Positions 23,260 to 35,094 of a stretch of 64,000 nt of DNA are shown here, piece after piece. Every line of letters begins with the position of its first letter. Positions within the stretch are counted from its first letter, which is position 1. Both the position numbers and the translations under genes were made by a program. Under the pieces are notes generated by a model. The model was given only the letters and a program-made list of their open reading frames with translations. It was not told the origin of the DNA and made no database searches. The DNA comes from Lepas anatifera (lineage: Eukaryota; Arthropoda; Thecostraca; Lepadidae), in assembly GCA_034440635.1 (NCBI GenBank), contig JAOTON010001361.1, forward strand, positions 1 to 64,000, given 5' to 3'.

Positions 23260-23480
23260 AGCCTGTTCCGTTAGCACAGTCATCTGGCCGGCTGCTGGAT
23301 GGGTTGACAGGGCCAGCGTGCGCGGCCGGTCTTTCAGAGACCGTCGGTCCCTCGGGTGCACTCGGCCGTGGGGCCGCCGATCGGTCCCAGCCCTGGGGAG
23401 CCACTGGTCAAACGGTCCACTGGGAAAACAGCCGGGTGACGATCCGTTTGCTGGTTATGACGGTTGATGCCGGCGATGTC
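23260..23480. other. GC-rich island
   Basis: CpG-rich stretch with CCGGCCGG and CGGCCGTGGGGCC words; frames open on both strands without a recognisable domain. Confidence 0.3.
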
Positions 23481-24307
23481 ATTGTCCGCGGACCGCCTAC
23501 GAGCTGAATTATTAAAGCTGTCGCGCTGGATATTGGCAGATGCCGTTGGCAGATGGCATGCATGAACAGCTGCTCAGTTATGATTTAGGCATGCGTCGCT
23601 TGGTCAGACACGCAGGCCTCTGGTCAATTATTTAATGAGCCGATGAACAGAGCCACTGCTCTTAACCCAATGGCTTGACGTTATTTCGTTTCGTGATTGC
23701 TTTTGTTGGAGGGCTAACTACATGCCATCCATCAGATATTTGACTGTCAATATGGTATTCGCCGCTAACGCCAGCGGGCGGAAAGGTAATTACCCGCGTG
23801 ATTTTGTTGAAAGAACCTACCGAATGCGAATTGAAATAAAAAGCAAACTCACACACGCATTTCCAGACCTCATATCCGGGCGACACCTGAGTAATGAGCC
23901 AATAGCGCGAGCATTTTTCTTAGAACTGTGGACAATACTGAGAAAGAACATAAGATATTAAACACGATGCAAAACACAATAATTCACTGGAAATTGTATT
24001 TTATGTCATTTCATCACAGCGGCTTCCAGCAGGCACACTTGCCCAGGTACTGGGCGTAAAAGCGTGGGCAATCCGAACGAAATGGCACAAATACCTGCAC
24101 TCCAAAAGCACGTGTCCTTAGGTTTTCAACGTTGACGTCATTTCTAGAGCTGAGAAACTCGATTCTGGTTTTCAGTTATTTGAGTCAGAAATCAGGAAAA
24201 AAACGGAGCTATATCGTCGGAAAAATCCGCTGTTTGTAGCTAGAAGTGTATAAAACATGCAAAATCATATGGCCAAACAATGATATATCATTGTCTATAG
24301 ATTCATC
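23481..24307. other. No gene seen
   Basis: No recognisable element. Confidence 0.35.
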
Positions 24308-24510
24308 GGGGTCTGGATGGTTTAGTCGACTAGCGACCGTCCGGCTCGATCACGTGACCTGTGCAGTGAACAAAGGGTCGCGGGATTGAGCCCGCCCAGA
24401 GGCAGGATTAGGCGCCCCGTCCTAGGCCCAACCAAGTTCATCCCCTTCGACGCGACAGAAGTGAGTAGCTGGTGAGTCGATAAGCCCCCCCCCCCCACCC
24501 CAAAATTTAT
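24308..24510 (+). mobile_element. tRNA-derived SINE (SINE-2)
   Basis: A-box-like TGGTTTAGTCGA (about 24318-24329) and B-box-like GGGATTGAGCCC (24382-24393). The 3' part GGTGAGTCGATAAGCCCC (24471-24488) matches SINE-1 (GGTGCGTCGATAAGCCCC), and both have a GCGACGCGA or TCGACGCGA word about 30-40 bases upstream, whereas the tRNA-like heads differ. A C-run interrupts the tail. Flanks share only ATTCA, so the target duplication is uncertain. Confidence 0.7.
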
Positions 24511-24649
24511 TCAACTCCTTCACTCAGCCCTTGCCACCGTTCTCGCAATTATTCCAACATTGGATTACATAAATAATGCAGTCTGTTACTTGCAGCAATA
24601 TCTACATTATTTTAAGTTGAATTTACCATAACATTTCGTCCACTTAGGA

Positions 24650-24712
24650 AGTCTAAAGTGTCTAGCACACTCATTCAGAGGCGGGCAAAGGCGGCATACG
24701 CAGAGCACTTGG
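24650..24712 (+). repeat. LINE-C-type 3' end fragment
   Basis: CACACTCATTCAGAGGCGGG then CAAAGGCGGCATACGCAGAG parallels the LINE-C 3' UTR terminus. Confidence 0.5.
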
Positions 24713-25041
24713 TAAAAACGAGTTGGTTAAGCAACATTAAGAAGCGGCTTGCAATTTGACTCGAAGCTACTCGGCACTGTGGGTGATTCTTATGACGACG
24801 TTTCGATGGAACTTTGTTAAAAAGCTTTCATGAAGAGATCGGAACATATTTTTGAAGCTAGATTGATGCTTTGTGCTTATTTTGTTGAAAATGTTCTTTT
24901 TATTCCAATGCTCATATTTCCAAAATATTTTTGGTGGAGCAAACAACAAAATTACAAAATTGGTGACAAATAAACTTAAGACACAATTTTGCAATGCAAA
25001 TAATATTGCATATCTTAATTCTTCGATGAGCAGCTCCCACA

Positions 25042-25539
25042 TTAATTGATATTGAGCCCTATACCTGCGATCAATGTCAAGAAAGGTTCACGTTTCGAAC
25101 TGGTTTTCTGAAATAAAATAATAACGAGGAGGGGAATCAGTGCGCAGAGGAGATACAGCAGTGTCACATGTTCTAGGTGATGAACCAGAAACGACCCAGC
25201 CCGGCTCCAAGTTTGACCCTTTCTCCCTTGCCGCATCAATTTGGCTTTTACTGGCGTTTTCTGCTGCTCTGCATAACTCCAGTGTTCAGGCTCAGTATTT
25301 ATCCCTGGTTGACAAGTTCGCCTTTGGTCACCATGCAGGACTGTGCCCGAAGTCACAACATATGTACCTTGCCATACACGCTGTGTTGGGTTCTCGATAT
25401 GAGAAAAACGTATTAATGAAGTCAAGCCATGAGCCGATAATATAGACTGAATTCCTGCTAGATGTTTTCTTTCCAGCTCATGTTCATTCATTTGCAATGT
25501 CCGAAACTGTACTAAATTAAAAACACTCATTTCTAACAT
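25042..25539 (-). CDS. Unrecognised 165-codon open frame
   Basis: An ATG-to-stop frame in ordinary-GC DNA, so less easily explained by composition than the frames in GC-rich islands. Residues about 120-145 form one hydrophobic segment (LLYLLCALIPLLVIILF) preceded by a basic-polar stretch; the rest is mixed. A second minus frame (24767-25042) starts at its stop. No family, splice site or codon bias supports it. It may be chance or a decayed element ORF. Confidence 0.15.
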   Translation of the reverse strand: MLEMSVFNLVQFRTLQMNEHELERKHLAGIQSILSAHGLTSLIRFSHIENPTQRVWQGTYVVTSGTVLHGDQRRTCQPGINTEPEHWSYAEQQKTPVKAKLMRQGRKGQTWSRAGSFLVHHLEHVTLLYLLCALIPLLVIILFQKTSSKREPFLTLIAGIGLNIN

Positions 25540-25621
25540 GACTTAAAGTGTACTTCTGGTCAAATATTTTTGTCTCCCTTAAGTTTTAGTGTTCCCATCA
25601 CGTGACCTTTTTCACCCTGAC

Positions 25622-25636
25622 TTTCGGAAGCAGGTT
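25622..25636. repeat. Target-site duplication of LINE-B (3' side)
   Basis: TTTCGGAAGCAGGTT pairs with TTTCAGAAGCAAGTT at 26852-26866 (two mismatches in 15). Confidence 0.75.
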
Positions 25637-26851
25637 CATTTCATTTCATTTCATTTCATTTATTCAGGCTTATCAGCAACAGGTATGTGAAAACCCAATT
25701 ACAGCTGAAGTCAAGCAATAAAACAGCACACCAATGAATATTTACAATGCAACCGTGTAACAATGTAATGCAACCTATTCCTGCAACAGTAATATAAAAC
25801 ACTCGATATAAAATATACACGAAGCTATGAATATGAAGCAAATGAAAATACATCAGAAACACTGCAATACATTAAGACATGAAAAACGGCATAAAATAAG
25901 ATAAGAAGCCTAAAATGGATGAGCTTTAACATATTTCCTCACCCTGGCTCTAAAACTACTAAAGGTCGACGCGTAGGGGTCTGCCTCGGGACAGCGTCCA
26001 AGATGGCCATTAAAAGCAATCGCTGCCCTGCGAAATAAGCCTCTTTTGACGGTCTCCACACGAGGCAGGGAAACATGTAAAAGGTGGCTTTGCATTCCCC
26101 TGGTTCGCCGCTAAGGTACATGGAGTGGGAAGCTCCCGAGCAGACAGGCGGAGTCCACCTTCCCGGTTATGATTTTGAGTACGAAGCAAATGTCGTACTG
26201 GAGTCTCCTCTGGGACAGACTGCTAATTTTGAAGAGCTTTAAGAGATCATGGTATGACAAGGACTGAGATGGTCGAGATGTGTGAATGTTGGATGCGAGC
26301 CAAATCAAAAATTTATGTTGGACCCTGTCTAATCTGTCCAAATGACATCTTGCAGCTCCGCCCCAGATGACACATCCATATTCCAGAATTGATCGAACAT
26401 TGCCAAAATATGCAGCCAAAATTGGTCCTTCCTTAAGTCTTCCACCACCTCGGCCAGTCTGAAGAGAGCGCATTAACAGACCCAACATCTTGTTTGCCTT
26501 GCTGACGATGATGTTTATATGCTCTGAAAAGTTCAATTTGGAATCTAACCAAATGCCGAGGTCGCGAACTTTGTCCATGTGCTCCAGAGGTGTGTTTCGA
26601 ATTTTGTAGATTGCCGGGATGGGGTTCCTTTTTAAAGTGATTCTAAACGAATGACATTTTGAGGGATTCAGATTTAGCTTCCAGGATTCGGACCACTTAG
26701 CCAATCTATCTAGATCAGCCTGGAGCAGTTCTGAGTCTTCGGGAGTATGAATTTGGTGGTAAAGCTTCACATCGTCAGCAAATAGCAAAGAATTTGTTTG
26801 AATTTCGTTTGGCAGATCATTAATGAAGTTGATTATGTTTAACCAAGCTTA
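25637..26851 (-). mobile_element. 5'-truncated CR1/L2-type LINE (LINE-B)
   Basis: A 1.2-kb minus-strand insertion bounded by an imperfect 15-bp target duplication. The 3' end is a 25-bp (TGAAA)n-type tail (25637-25661) directly after AATAAATG, so a polyadenylation-like signal and a short microsatellite tail, as in CR1/L2-group LINEs. The coding part starts in RT motif B/C and runs to the C terminus. Truncation at the 5' end is typical of target-primed reverse transcription. Confidence 0.9.
25910..26848 (-). pseudogene. LINE-B ORF2 C-terminal half
   Basis: One frame of about 313 codons, broken by a single TAG (26111-26113). It begins NIINFINDLPNEI, then SLLFADDVKLY (RT motif C, Asp-Asp at 26771-26776), DLDRLAKWSESWKLNLNPSK, SILEYGCVIWGGAARCHLDR, RVQHKFLIWLA, LSYHDLLKLFKISSLSQRR and, after the stop, RGLFRRAAIAFNGH and FRARVRKYVKAHPF. 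This is the CR1/Jockey-type RT thumb and C-terminal region without RNase H. The near-intact frame suggests a fairly recent copy. Confidence 0.9.
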
Positions 26852-26866
26852 TTTCAGAAGCAAGTT

Positions 26867-29213
26867 AAGCAGTCAATGTAAAATCACCAAAACATCTTGT
26901 TCTGCAACAGCCCCGCGAGAGGAATGCAACTCCTAAGTTTCTGCCTTGTATCAAACAGGGATCGACACAGGCTGCAATCGGGTGTTGGAAGGTCTTCCAA
27001 CTTCTAATGAGGCCTTATTAGGTTAGGGAAAAACAGCAAGTGTAAGCCGTGCCTGGATTACGTTGGAAATTCCGTAGCTTTGCCAGAAATTGAGTTTCAA
27101 GTTTCTCGATCCATCGTTAGCTGTGTTGCGTGCTGGGCCACAAAACAATAGCAGCAGCCAACATGCCGACCTGAAGTTACCACCCACGCTGTTGTTGCGC
27201 CTGGCACGAGCGCTCATTGAAGAGGGTCTTCAGGCTCCACCACGTAGTCTAAAAACACACAAATGGGCAAGAAGAAGAATGCGTGAGGTTTCTGAAAGTC
27301 ATAGACCTCTACATCATAATTCAATCTTATCGGCCTGGGCTGGCATCTTCTAAATCAAGCGCGGTCATAAAGGTCAAACCTGACCTTTGGTGCAGGCCTA
27401 TTAGGGTGTGCTACGATTATGCGAAAAAAACGCTACAGATACACTGAAACTGAAACAACTCTTCTGAGAAGCTTATTAAGTCTTTTTGGATATTTGAAGT
27501 TATGGTGAACTAGTTTTATAGTACTGTGACGCCACAATATTATATGGTTGCCGTGGTGTACAGCATAAATGATGCCATAGCAGTGGTAGAGAATAAAGAA
27601 TAGGGGCTTGACCTTGAACCGTGAACCTGGAATCGATAATTCTATTCGATTTATAGTCCTATTCTAGTCCTAATTTGATCCTAAAATATACATATTTATC
27701 CTGCGAAAATACTCCTCGAAACCAATAGTTTTTTTGGGCGATAAACATTCTGATCTTTGTTGCTTAGGTACTTCTCAGCTCAGCCTGAGGATCAGATCGG
27801 ACCTGACTCCTTCCATTTTGTTGCATTATTGCAAGTCAATCTCATCCCGAAATACACCGTTCTGGATATTTGTTTGGTAATGACTTTAGGTTTATTCTTG
27901 CTTAAGGTTGCCACACAGACCATTTGAGATATCCCAAAATGACATATCTCTGAGGCAGATATGCTTGAAGCTATTAGCTAAACCTTTAAAGGAGGGTTTG
28001 ATACGACTTTAAGTGGTACCGGTGAATGAGTGAAACAGAGTAAAGTTTGAATCGCCCGAGCCAAGACATAATCTTTTCTCGAACTATATTGCTTCCAGAC
28101 CAATCAATTTATTTTATCCTTTATCTTTACATAATCGCCAAAGACTAATGTTCACTAATAACGCTATTGATCTATATGCAGACTAGGAGGCTGAAAAAAA
28201 ACATTTCATGTTATTGCATGTGTCAACGACGAAGGGAAAGAAAAAATTAAGCCTACGCGATTTGAATATAAAACTTGTAAACCTTCTTCTGGGGTCTGCT
28301 CAAACTTGGCATTGCGTTAAGCAATGTTGCATCGTCATAGAAATAGCCACATATAAATATTGTCGTTAAACCCAGTTGGTTGCCAACATCAATCCAAAAT
28401 ATCGTATTCAGAGAAGCGTTTCCAGCCAAAAGTGCACAGAGCATCCCTCCACTTTCCGAGTTTCACCAGGCCCCCTCTCCCCCTCCTTCGGTTGCGATAT
28501 TCCTGCTTTCAATTCCGATCACGACCTGAGTCCCACGTGAGAGCAAAGGACCAGACTAGTTCCAACGACACCACCTGCCTCAAAGTTCCTTCTCGCATCA
28601 ATCGCACTCAGTACGTCACAGGCGCCAATCGTGCTACGGAGCTGCAACTGCTGTAATCTACATATAGTGCTAGTTTTTCTTAACTTTGTCATAGGTCGCT
28701 ACTAATGCTGGGCTGGATTATTTTACATGCCTACTCCAGTAAGGGTTCTACAGTGCTTCCAACTTATATTTGTTATATATAATAATAATTGTGGCTCAAC
28801 GACGCACATGCTACTAAGGTTCTAGGGCGTCGTCATAAGTATGTGTTGTGGTTAGAACTGCGATAAATGCATTTCCCCGTTCCTTAGTAGTAAAATTGAG
28901 CCTAATATCGATGTATCACCCCTCTTCCCACATGCTGTGCCTTCTTCTCTATATCATTGGTTTTGGCTATCTCAGGCTTTGGCTAGTGATGAGCTTTTCA
29001 TCGCTTGCCTCGGCTTCGGGCCTGTGCTGCCCAGCAGGCGTCAGGGTCACAATGGTGGATAAGAATGGGCTCATGGCCATAGTCCACCTACCCCGCTAGC
29101 CTCCCAGAGCCTCCTCAGAGCATTGTCCGGCCCACAATGCTCGCTAGTGCAATCTCATTGGCTAATGACTGCTCACGGCTGTCAGCTGACCGTTATCGAT
29201 ACTCTGGCAGTGT
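26867..29213. other. No gene seen
   Basis: No convincing coding frame. A CpG-poor unassigned stretch; ATATCTCTGAGGCAGATAT-like dyads near 27945 and a GGTCAAACCTGACC dyad near 27367. Confidence 0.35.
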
Positions 29214-29697
29214 GCCAGTTCACTCAGATCACATCAGATCAGTGTGCCACTCATACTCAGATCACATCAGATCAGTGTGCCAGTTTACTCAGATCACATC
29301 AGATCAGTGTGCCAGTTCACTCAGATCACATCAGATCAGTGTGCCACTCATATTCAGATCACACTGATCAGTGTGCCACTCATACTCAGATCACACTGAT
29401 CAGTGTGCCACTCATACTCAGATCACACTGATCAGTGTGCCACTCATACTCAGATCACACTGATCAGTGTGCAACTCATACTCAGATCACACTTATCAGT
29501 GTGCCACTCATACTCAGATCACACTGATCAGTGTGCCACTCATATTCAGATCACCCTGATCAGTGTGCCAGTTCACTCAGATCACATCAGATCAGTGTGC
29601 CACTCATACTCAGATCACACTGATCAGTGTGCAACTCATACTCAGACAACACTGATCAGTGTGCCACTCATACTCAGATCACACTGATCAGTGTGCC
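29214..29697 (+). repeat. 32-bp palindromic minisatellite, 15 units
   Basis: Fifteen contiguous 32-33-bp units in two subtypes: one with CCAGTTCACTCAGATCACAT and one with CCACTCATACTCAGATC. Most units of the second subtype contain the perfect 16-bp palindrome CACACTGATCAGTGTG. Because 32 is not a multiple of three, the open frames here cycle phases and are not genes. No spacers lie between units, so it is not a CRISPR array. Confidence 0.95.
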
Positions 29698-30827
29698 GCT
29701 TTCAATTATTTTTTGGATAATTCATAAAATATAAAACTACTGACAAAATAAACCTGAATTTGAAGGACTGACGAACAAGCTATTGCGTGGAGAAAGCTTG
29801 GGAAGATTTGGATAGGAAGGCAAATACCATATGAAGGCAAATGCATACAGATACAGTTCCCGTATTTTCAATATTGCGGCCTTGAGAAGACATGATATGG
29901 GGACTACCTTAAATTTCATTAAATTCCTGGGGCCAGGCCGTGAAAAAATGTAGCAAAGATAAAACATAAGAATCACCACATAGTTTCCAACCCACAATGA
30001 GTGGGCCAAATGGGTTGCAAATAGGATCTCAAACCGTGTTTCATTGTTAGTTATTTATTTTTAAATTGTGTACCTGTGAGACTAAGACGACATGCTATAC
30101 ACGCCGGAAGCTCACCCCTACTAACATGGTTACAGTGTCCCGTGAGACTACTGCCTGTTCCGTGGGTCTCTGTGAAGCCGACCTACGCAGCTCCCGCCAC
30201 CTGTAATTCCTCTGTTAATTACAGAGGTATCACTCGCTCTGAAGGCAGGTCTGACGCCAGCGTGCACTAAACAGGGTATTTAGTGCCCCCTGAGACATCG
30301 GAAACCAAGACAATTAGGAAAACGCCCATTTGGGTCTTATGGGCTATACTGGCTTGCACATTGCCAATTTTATTGGCGTAGGTTATCTTCAAGGTAATTT
30401 CAAAGTAGGTCACGTAGGTCAAATCTTGGTCATGCTGGGGTCCAATTGGAAAGTGATGTAACTTTACACAAAAAAGTGGAAAGCTTGTGGCTGATTTTCA
30501 AGCTATTTACTAATGAATTTAGTAATATATTATCTTACATGAAGGCAGTTACCGTTTTCAGCTCTGCATGGTTCTCCAGCCACCTGGGAAAAATAGTTGG
30601 GGTGCACTTCGTAGCCACACCCAATAGGCGTGTTAAGATCGAGCCCCCGCCCCCTCCCCCCAACGCTGACCTTTGACGTGCAGAGACGGCTGTAGTCAAA
30701 CAGGAGGCAGAAAACCCACGGCGAGCTTACTCACCTCGGCTAATGGCACCCGGAAGTGCTTTCCCCGGCGGTCATTTTCAAACGAATGATCCGGGGTCAA
30801 GCGCGGTGCGTCTCTACTACGGCGGTA
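29698..30827. other. No gene seen
   Basis: Unassigned sequence; CCTCTGTTAATTACAGAGG (about 30210-30228) is a short perfect-arm dyad. Confidence 0.35.
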
Positions 30828-31074
30828 GTGGTGCTGATGGAATGGTGCTGAGGGAATGGTGCTGATGGAGCGGTTCTGAAGAATGGTGCTGAGAGAGCGG
30901 TGCTAAGGAACGGTGCTGAGGCAACAGTGCAGAGGGAATGGCGCTGAGAGAGCGGTGCTGAGGGACCGGTGTTGAGGGAGCAGTGCTTAGGGACCGGTGC
31001 TGAGGCAGCGGCTCTGAGGGACCGATGCTGAGGGAGCGGTGCTGAGGGAGCGGTAATGGTGCTGAGACTGCCGT
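30828..31074 (+). repeat. 14-bp minisatellite
   Basis: About 17 degenerate units around GCGGTGCTGAGGGA. The 110-codon minus frame over it is only the translated repeat. Confidence 0.9.
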
Positions 31075-33449
31075 CAGCGCTGCCCGCAGCCAGCCCTCGC
31101 GTCAGGCCCAGTCTCGGCCTGTTTATCACAGCAAAAGGTTACACTGTCAGCGCCAAGGGTGGAAGAACCAGTGCTCACGGCTTCTGGAAGGCAAGCTGTG
31201 CGGCCGGGACTAAAACCGCACCACTGTGCAAGCGAAGTGATTGTGTACTGCCATCACACAGCTACTATTTTCCAAGCCGTGCTGTTGCAGGGAGCATGAT
31301 TATAATGTTTTTTACATACATTTTCGAATCCGAGATGAAAAATTTTGCAAAAGCACTGATAACATATTCTGAGAAAGAACTTATTTAGAAGTTTGATGGT
31401 ACTGTTGGTACCGAAAACAGTCACAAGTCATTGCACGACCTCGAATTCGAGCTCGATAGTTACCACCATCACCTGCGCCCGTCTTATTTCCAACAAAACA
31501 TATTGTCAAGATTCTGAAAAAAAGTTTGTGCTAGAATATACAATCGTTGCGTTTGCACAATTTTCCATATCACTGCCGAGAACATACACCAAATACCATA
31601 TTATTGGTACTGTTCATTCTAGAATTAGGGAAGAGTGGGGAGAATTGGGACGCGGGAGAATAGTGACACGCATCTCAGAGTAAACTGGAGGATGCCTGAA
31701 GTATTTTTATTGAATTATCTTTTTGTTTTTCGCACAAGGCAAGGTTGTACGCGTTCAAAACTCCTTTTCCGCTCAAGCAGAAAGCTGGGTAGGTTTGCTG
31801 CCCAAAATTGTGATTATTTAAGATGATTCTAACTCGTCTGAAGCTTTTAATGTAGCTTCCTGTACCTAAATATCACTCATTTTTAAAGCTGAGTAGGTCA
31901 TGTTACGAGTGTTAGCTATCATGTGTGCTTTTCTCGTTTTGTGTATCGCCTAGCCCACGTTTTATTTCGTGTCACCAATGCAGGAGGGTTGAGACAGTCG
32001 TCCCAATTATGCTTAGAACGTAGGGATAACGGATAACGATACAAAGGATACGATACATGGGATAACGATAGATGACAGCAGGGAAGAGGGAACGTGGGGT
32101 CGGGTAACTTACGAGTGCTGCGGGGTGTAGCCTGTGTACCTAAAATGTCCTAGAAGACGGGACATCCGTTGCTTTCAGAGTTTGGGAAGCAAGTCCGTGT
32201 CATATATAAACAGTGCTCAATTATGTGTTTTTTACACGATTTTTAATCATTACATAAATTTGCCAGCGTCACAGCCTCTTGTCTAGGTTAAAACACATTC
32301 AGATGTATATGTCCCAATTCTCTTTAATGTCTGTTCCCATTCTCCTGCACCTGTCCCACAAATGAGCATTTGAAAAATTACTTTATGGCAAGCCTAGCAT
32401 TAGACACTTCAAGTTTGTTCATGTCAAGAATTGTTTTGAGCTCAAGTGACACCGATATCTTTTTGCTGGAAGTCTTAGCTTTGGAGCTATGACCTCCCAG
32501 AGTTGAACAAAAAGTCCCAATTCTCCCCACTCTCTCCTTCACATTGCCAGCTCTTACTCCATTCACCAGCTGTTGGAGCTTCGCCATCAGGTTGGGAGAA
32601 GGGCTGCATATATGCAGTCCACCAATTCTAATATTTTGTCTTTGTCAGCCTAGGTATGTTAAATAGAAAAGTTACTCCTTTGTCACGAGTGGGGGTGTAA
32701 ACAACAAAGCCTTCCAAACTAGACATATTTAATTATATTCCACATTATGTTGTTGTCGCAGTTTTCTGTTGACGTCTAACATAATAATCACTTTACAGAT
32801 GCGACCGTTACAAAAATCCAGCTTACCAGGAAGTGAAATATTCAGCGACTCCTCCCAGCGCTTCGGCGACGACAGCTCCCGCATGCATTATCAGCGGCAG
32901 CAATCAACGTTAGCCCTATGGACAGGTCCTGTTCATTGTGCATGACAGGCCACGAAAATGCTGCGATTGGGACAGCTAGCGATGGCCGGATGTCACGACA
33001 CATTGGTTACTGAGGTCCTGAGCGGTCTGCGGAAACTCGGCTTTTCCAGAACAGCTGTGCAGGGAACCTGCTCTTATGAATATCTTATACGCTAGTTACA
33101 GTGGCGACTCGTGGTCGATTCGCTTCCTGGGCCGGGGCGATGTGTCTCTGGAAATGTGCTGGACCCTGCAGCTACATACATCGATGCTGGATATGGAAAA
33201 TGTCCATATCTGATGCGACGACATCATGGTGTCTATCGAAGATAAACTGAACAATATGTGATTGATTTCATCTGTAATTGGATTGCATATCTATGTTTGT
33301 TCATTCAGGTATGTATGTATGTACACAATCTAGAAATAACAATACGCTGTAGCTGTTTGAGACAACACGAGCTTATGACAAAAATGGCATAAAACGACAG
33401 ACACGGTAGCGAAATAATTCAGGAGGATACTGAAAGAACACAAAGAACA
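31075..33449. other. No gene seen
   Basis: Mostly AT-rich. GGATAACGATA-like words repeat at 32025-32075; (GTAT)n near 33311-33323. Confidence 0.35.
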
Positions 33450-33454
33450 AAAAA

Positions 33455-33740
33455 AACACACCCCGGTGTCGGTACCCACGCCTGTAGATGGTTCCGCGAC
33501 ACTATATTGGAGCGCCCGCGAGAGTTTCTGGCTCTGTATTGGGTGTACAAAAGACCCCAGAATGGCACTGTAATCATTGTTGACACCCCGTAAAAAATCA
33601 ACTGCTCTTAACACCCATACCATCTTTACTGTTACCGGTGACACCCTGTTCAAAGTTAGAACAAGCAACACCACATATGGGTGTCGCTCCGAATGGCCAC
33701 ACCTTAAGCGACACCCCGAACGACACCCCATAAAATGACG
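33455..33740. repeat. GACACCC-rich repeat element
   Basis: Recurrent GACACCCC / GGGTGTCG words at irregular 20-60-bp spacing, like the arrays at 43035-43890. Confidence 0.5.
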
Positions 33741-33786
33741 CGAATATGCAAGGGCGGCTACAGGCTACTTACATAAGTTTCTCAAC

Positions 33787-34817
33787 TTAACCCGCGCCCC
33801 ACCGGGGGTCCAGCATCACCTTCGCCCCACCGGGGGGCCATCGATGGCCCCCTCTAACTCCGAAAATATGGGCGTTAGCGCAAATCTGCAAAGTGCACTA
33901 GAAAGCTCGCGTGAATTCAGTAAGAAATTACTTGACATGTTTTAGTGCACAGGTCAATGGTTTGACCTCCAGAGGTCAAATTAGGTCTATATCGGCTATT
34001 TTCACTCAAATATGCAATGCTTAAGTAAACTGGGCATAACTCTTATGCCATTAGAGCTATTGAGGTCTGGTAAAGTGCATTTGATAGGAAACTGTCAGTC
34101 CTTTTTCCGTTATGTGAAACGTAAAGAGCTCCCGCCAGTGGTTTGACCTCCAGAGGTCACCTCGTGACCTAAGATGACCTGAGGTCACGAAATGTCAGAA
34201 AGTGACCTTGACGTATATCAAATAAAAGCCAGTGACCAGACAAACACGATGGTGTTTGTTTCATCGCTCTAGCTTAATTAAGTCAAAAGTTATTGTCAAA
34301 ATACTGTTTTTGACCCCTGGTGACCTTGGATGACCTTGGAGAGGTCAAAGGGAAAATATGGCCCCTGGAATCCGTCAAAGGGTGTCCAAGAACGCTTTGC
34401 TGATCAGCCTGAGCATTTTTAATCGTTTTTGTGCCTTTTAGACCATAATACAGATTTTCCCATGCTTTTTCAATGGGAGAGGTTACCTCGTGACCTGACC
34501 TCAGGGCACGAAATCGAAAAATCCCGGATATACACCTTATAGACCCTGGAGGGACCATAAAGTGTAGGAAGTTTCAAATCAATCGACTTTGAAATGTAGC
34601 TCTTACAGAGCTCTAAAGTTGAAGTGAGGTGACCTTGGTTGACCTCATCTGGTGACCTGAGCTTGGGTGACCCGGAGTAAAAAATTTCAGGGATGATGGA
34701 AAAATGATGCAGTGAGAGGTAGAACCCTCAACCGCGGTGTTGCGCCTCTTCGTTTTTCTGCTATCCCGGAAAAACATTAAGGGGGCCATCGATGGCCCCC
34801 GGTGGGGCGAGGGTTAA
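33787..34817. mobile_element. Hairpin-capped TTAA element 1
   Basis: Bounded by TTAA (33787-33790, 34814-34817). Terminal inverted repeats begin TTAACCCGCGCCCCACC and TTAACCCTCGCCCCACC, then GGGGGCCATCGATGGCCCCC, a perfect palindrome at the inner end of each terminus. The left terminus is partly duplicated (CGCCCCACCGGGGG at 33794-33807 and again at 33823-33836). TTAA duplication with CCC-starting termini is the piggyBac pattern. The interior holds about two dozen TGACC/GGTCA words, many complete TGACCT or AGGTCA, and no transposase frame. Confidence 0.8.
33955..34680. promoter_or_regulatory. Cluster of AGGTCA/TGACCT half-sites
   Basis: Includes two copies of TTTGACCTCCAGAGGTCA (33961-33978 and 34141-34158), a GATGACCTGAGGTCACG site (about 34180-34195), TGACCTGACCTCAGGGCA and several GTGACCTTGG-like sites. 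AGGTCA is the half-site bound by nuclear receptors; function here is not shown. Confidence 0.3.
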
Positions 34818-35094
34818 AACCCACTAATACGGATATGCAGCTAACCGCCAGTGACATATTACGTAAACAAAACAATGCACAATCGATTATAACAGATAAG
34901 CGAACAAATTTTTCGTAATTTGCTAGTTACTATCAAAGGAATTCCGTTTCCCATGAACGCCTCTGTGTTTTTGGCGCGCTTCGCATTGTTTTGCTTTGCA
35001 ATGTGAGCGGCAGTTGCACGCAGAGGCTGTAGTGGCAGGTATGGAAGGAGTCTTCTGTTTGTTATTTCTACGACTTGAGTTTAAACCGATCTTC
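34818..35094. other. Spacer
   Basis: No gene or repeat recognised. Confidence 0.35.

Noticed and set aside
29214..29697. CRISPR-like array of 32-bp repeats
   Set aside because: Units are contiguous with no unique spacers, in a eukaryotic repeat context; it is a minisatellite.
30797..31129. 110-codon Ser/Ala/Pro-rich minus-strand protein
   Set aside because: It is the translation of the 14-bp minisatellite.
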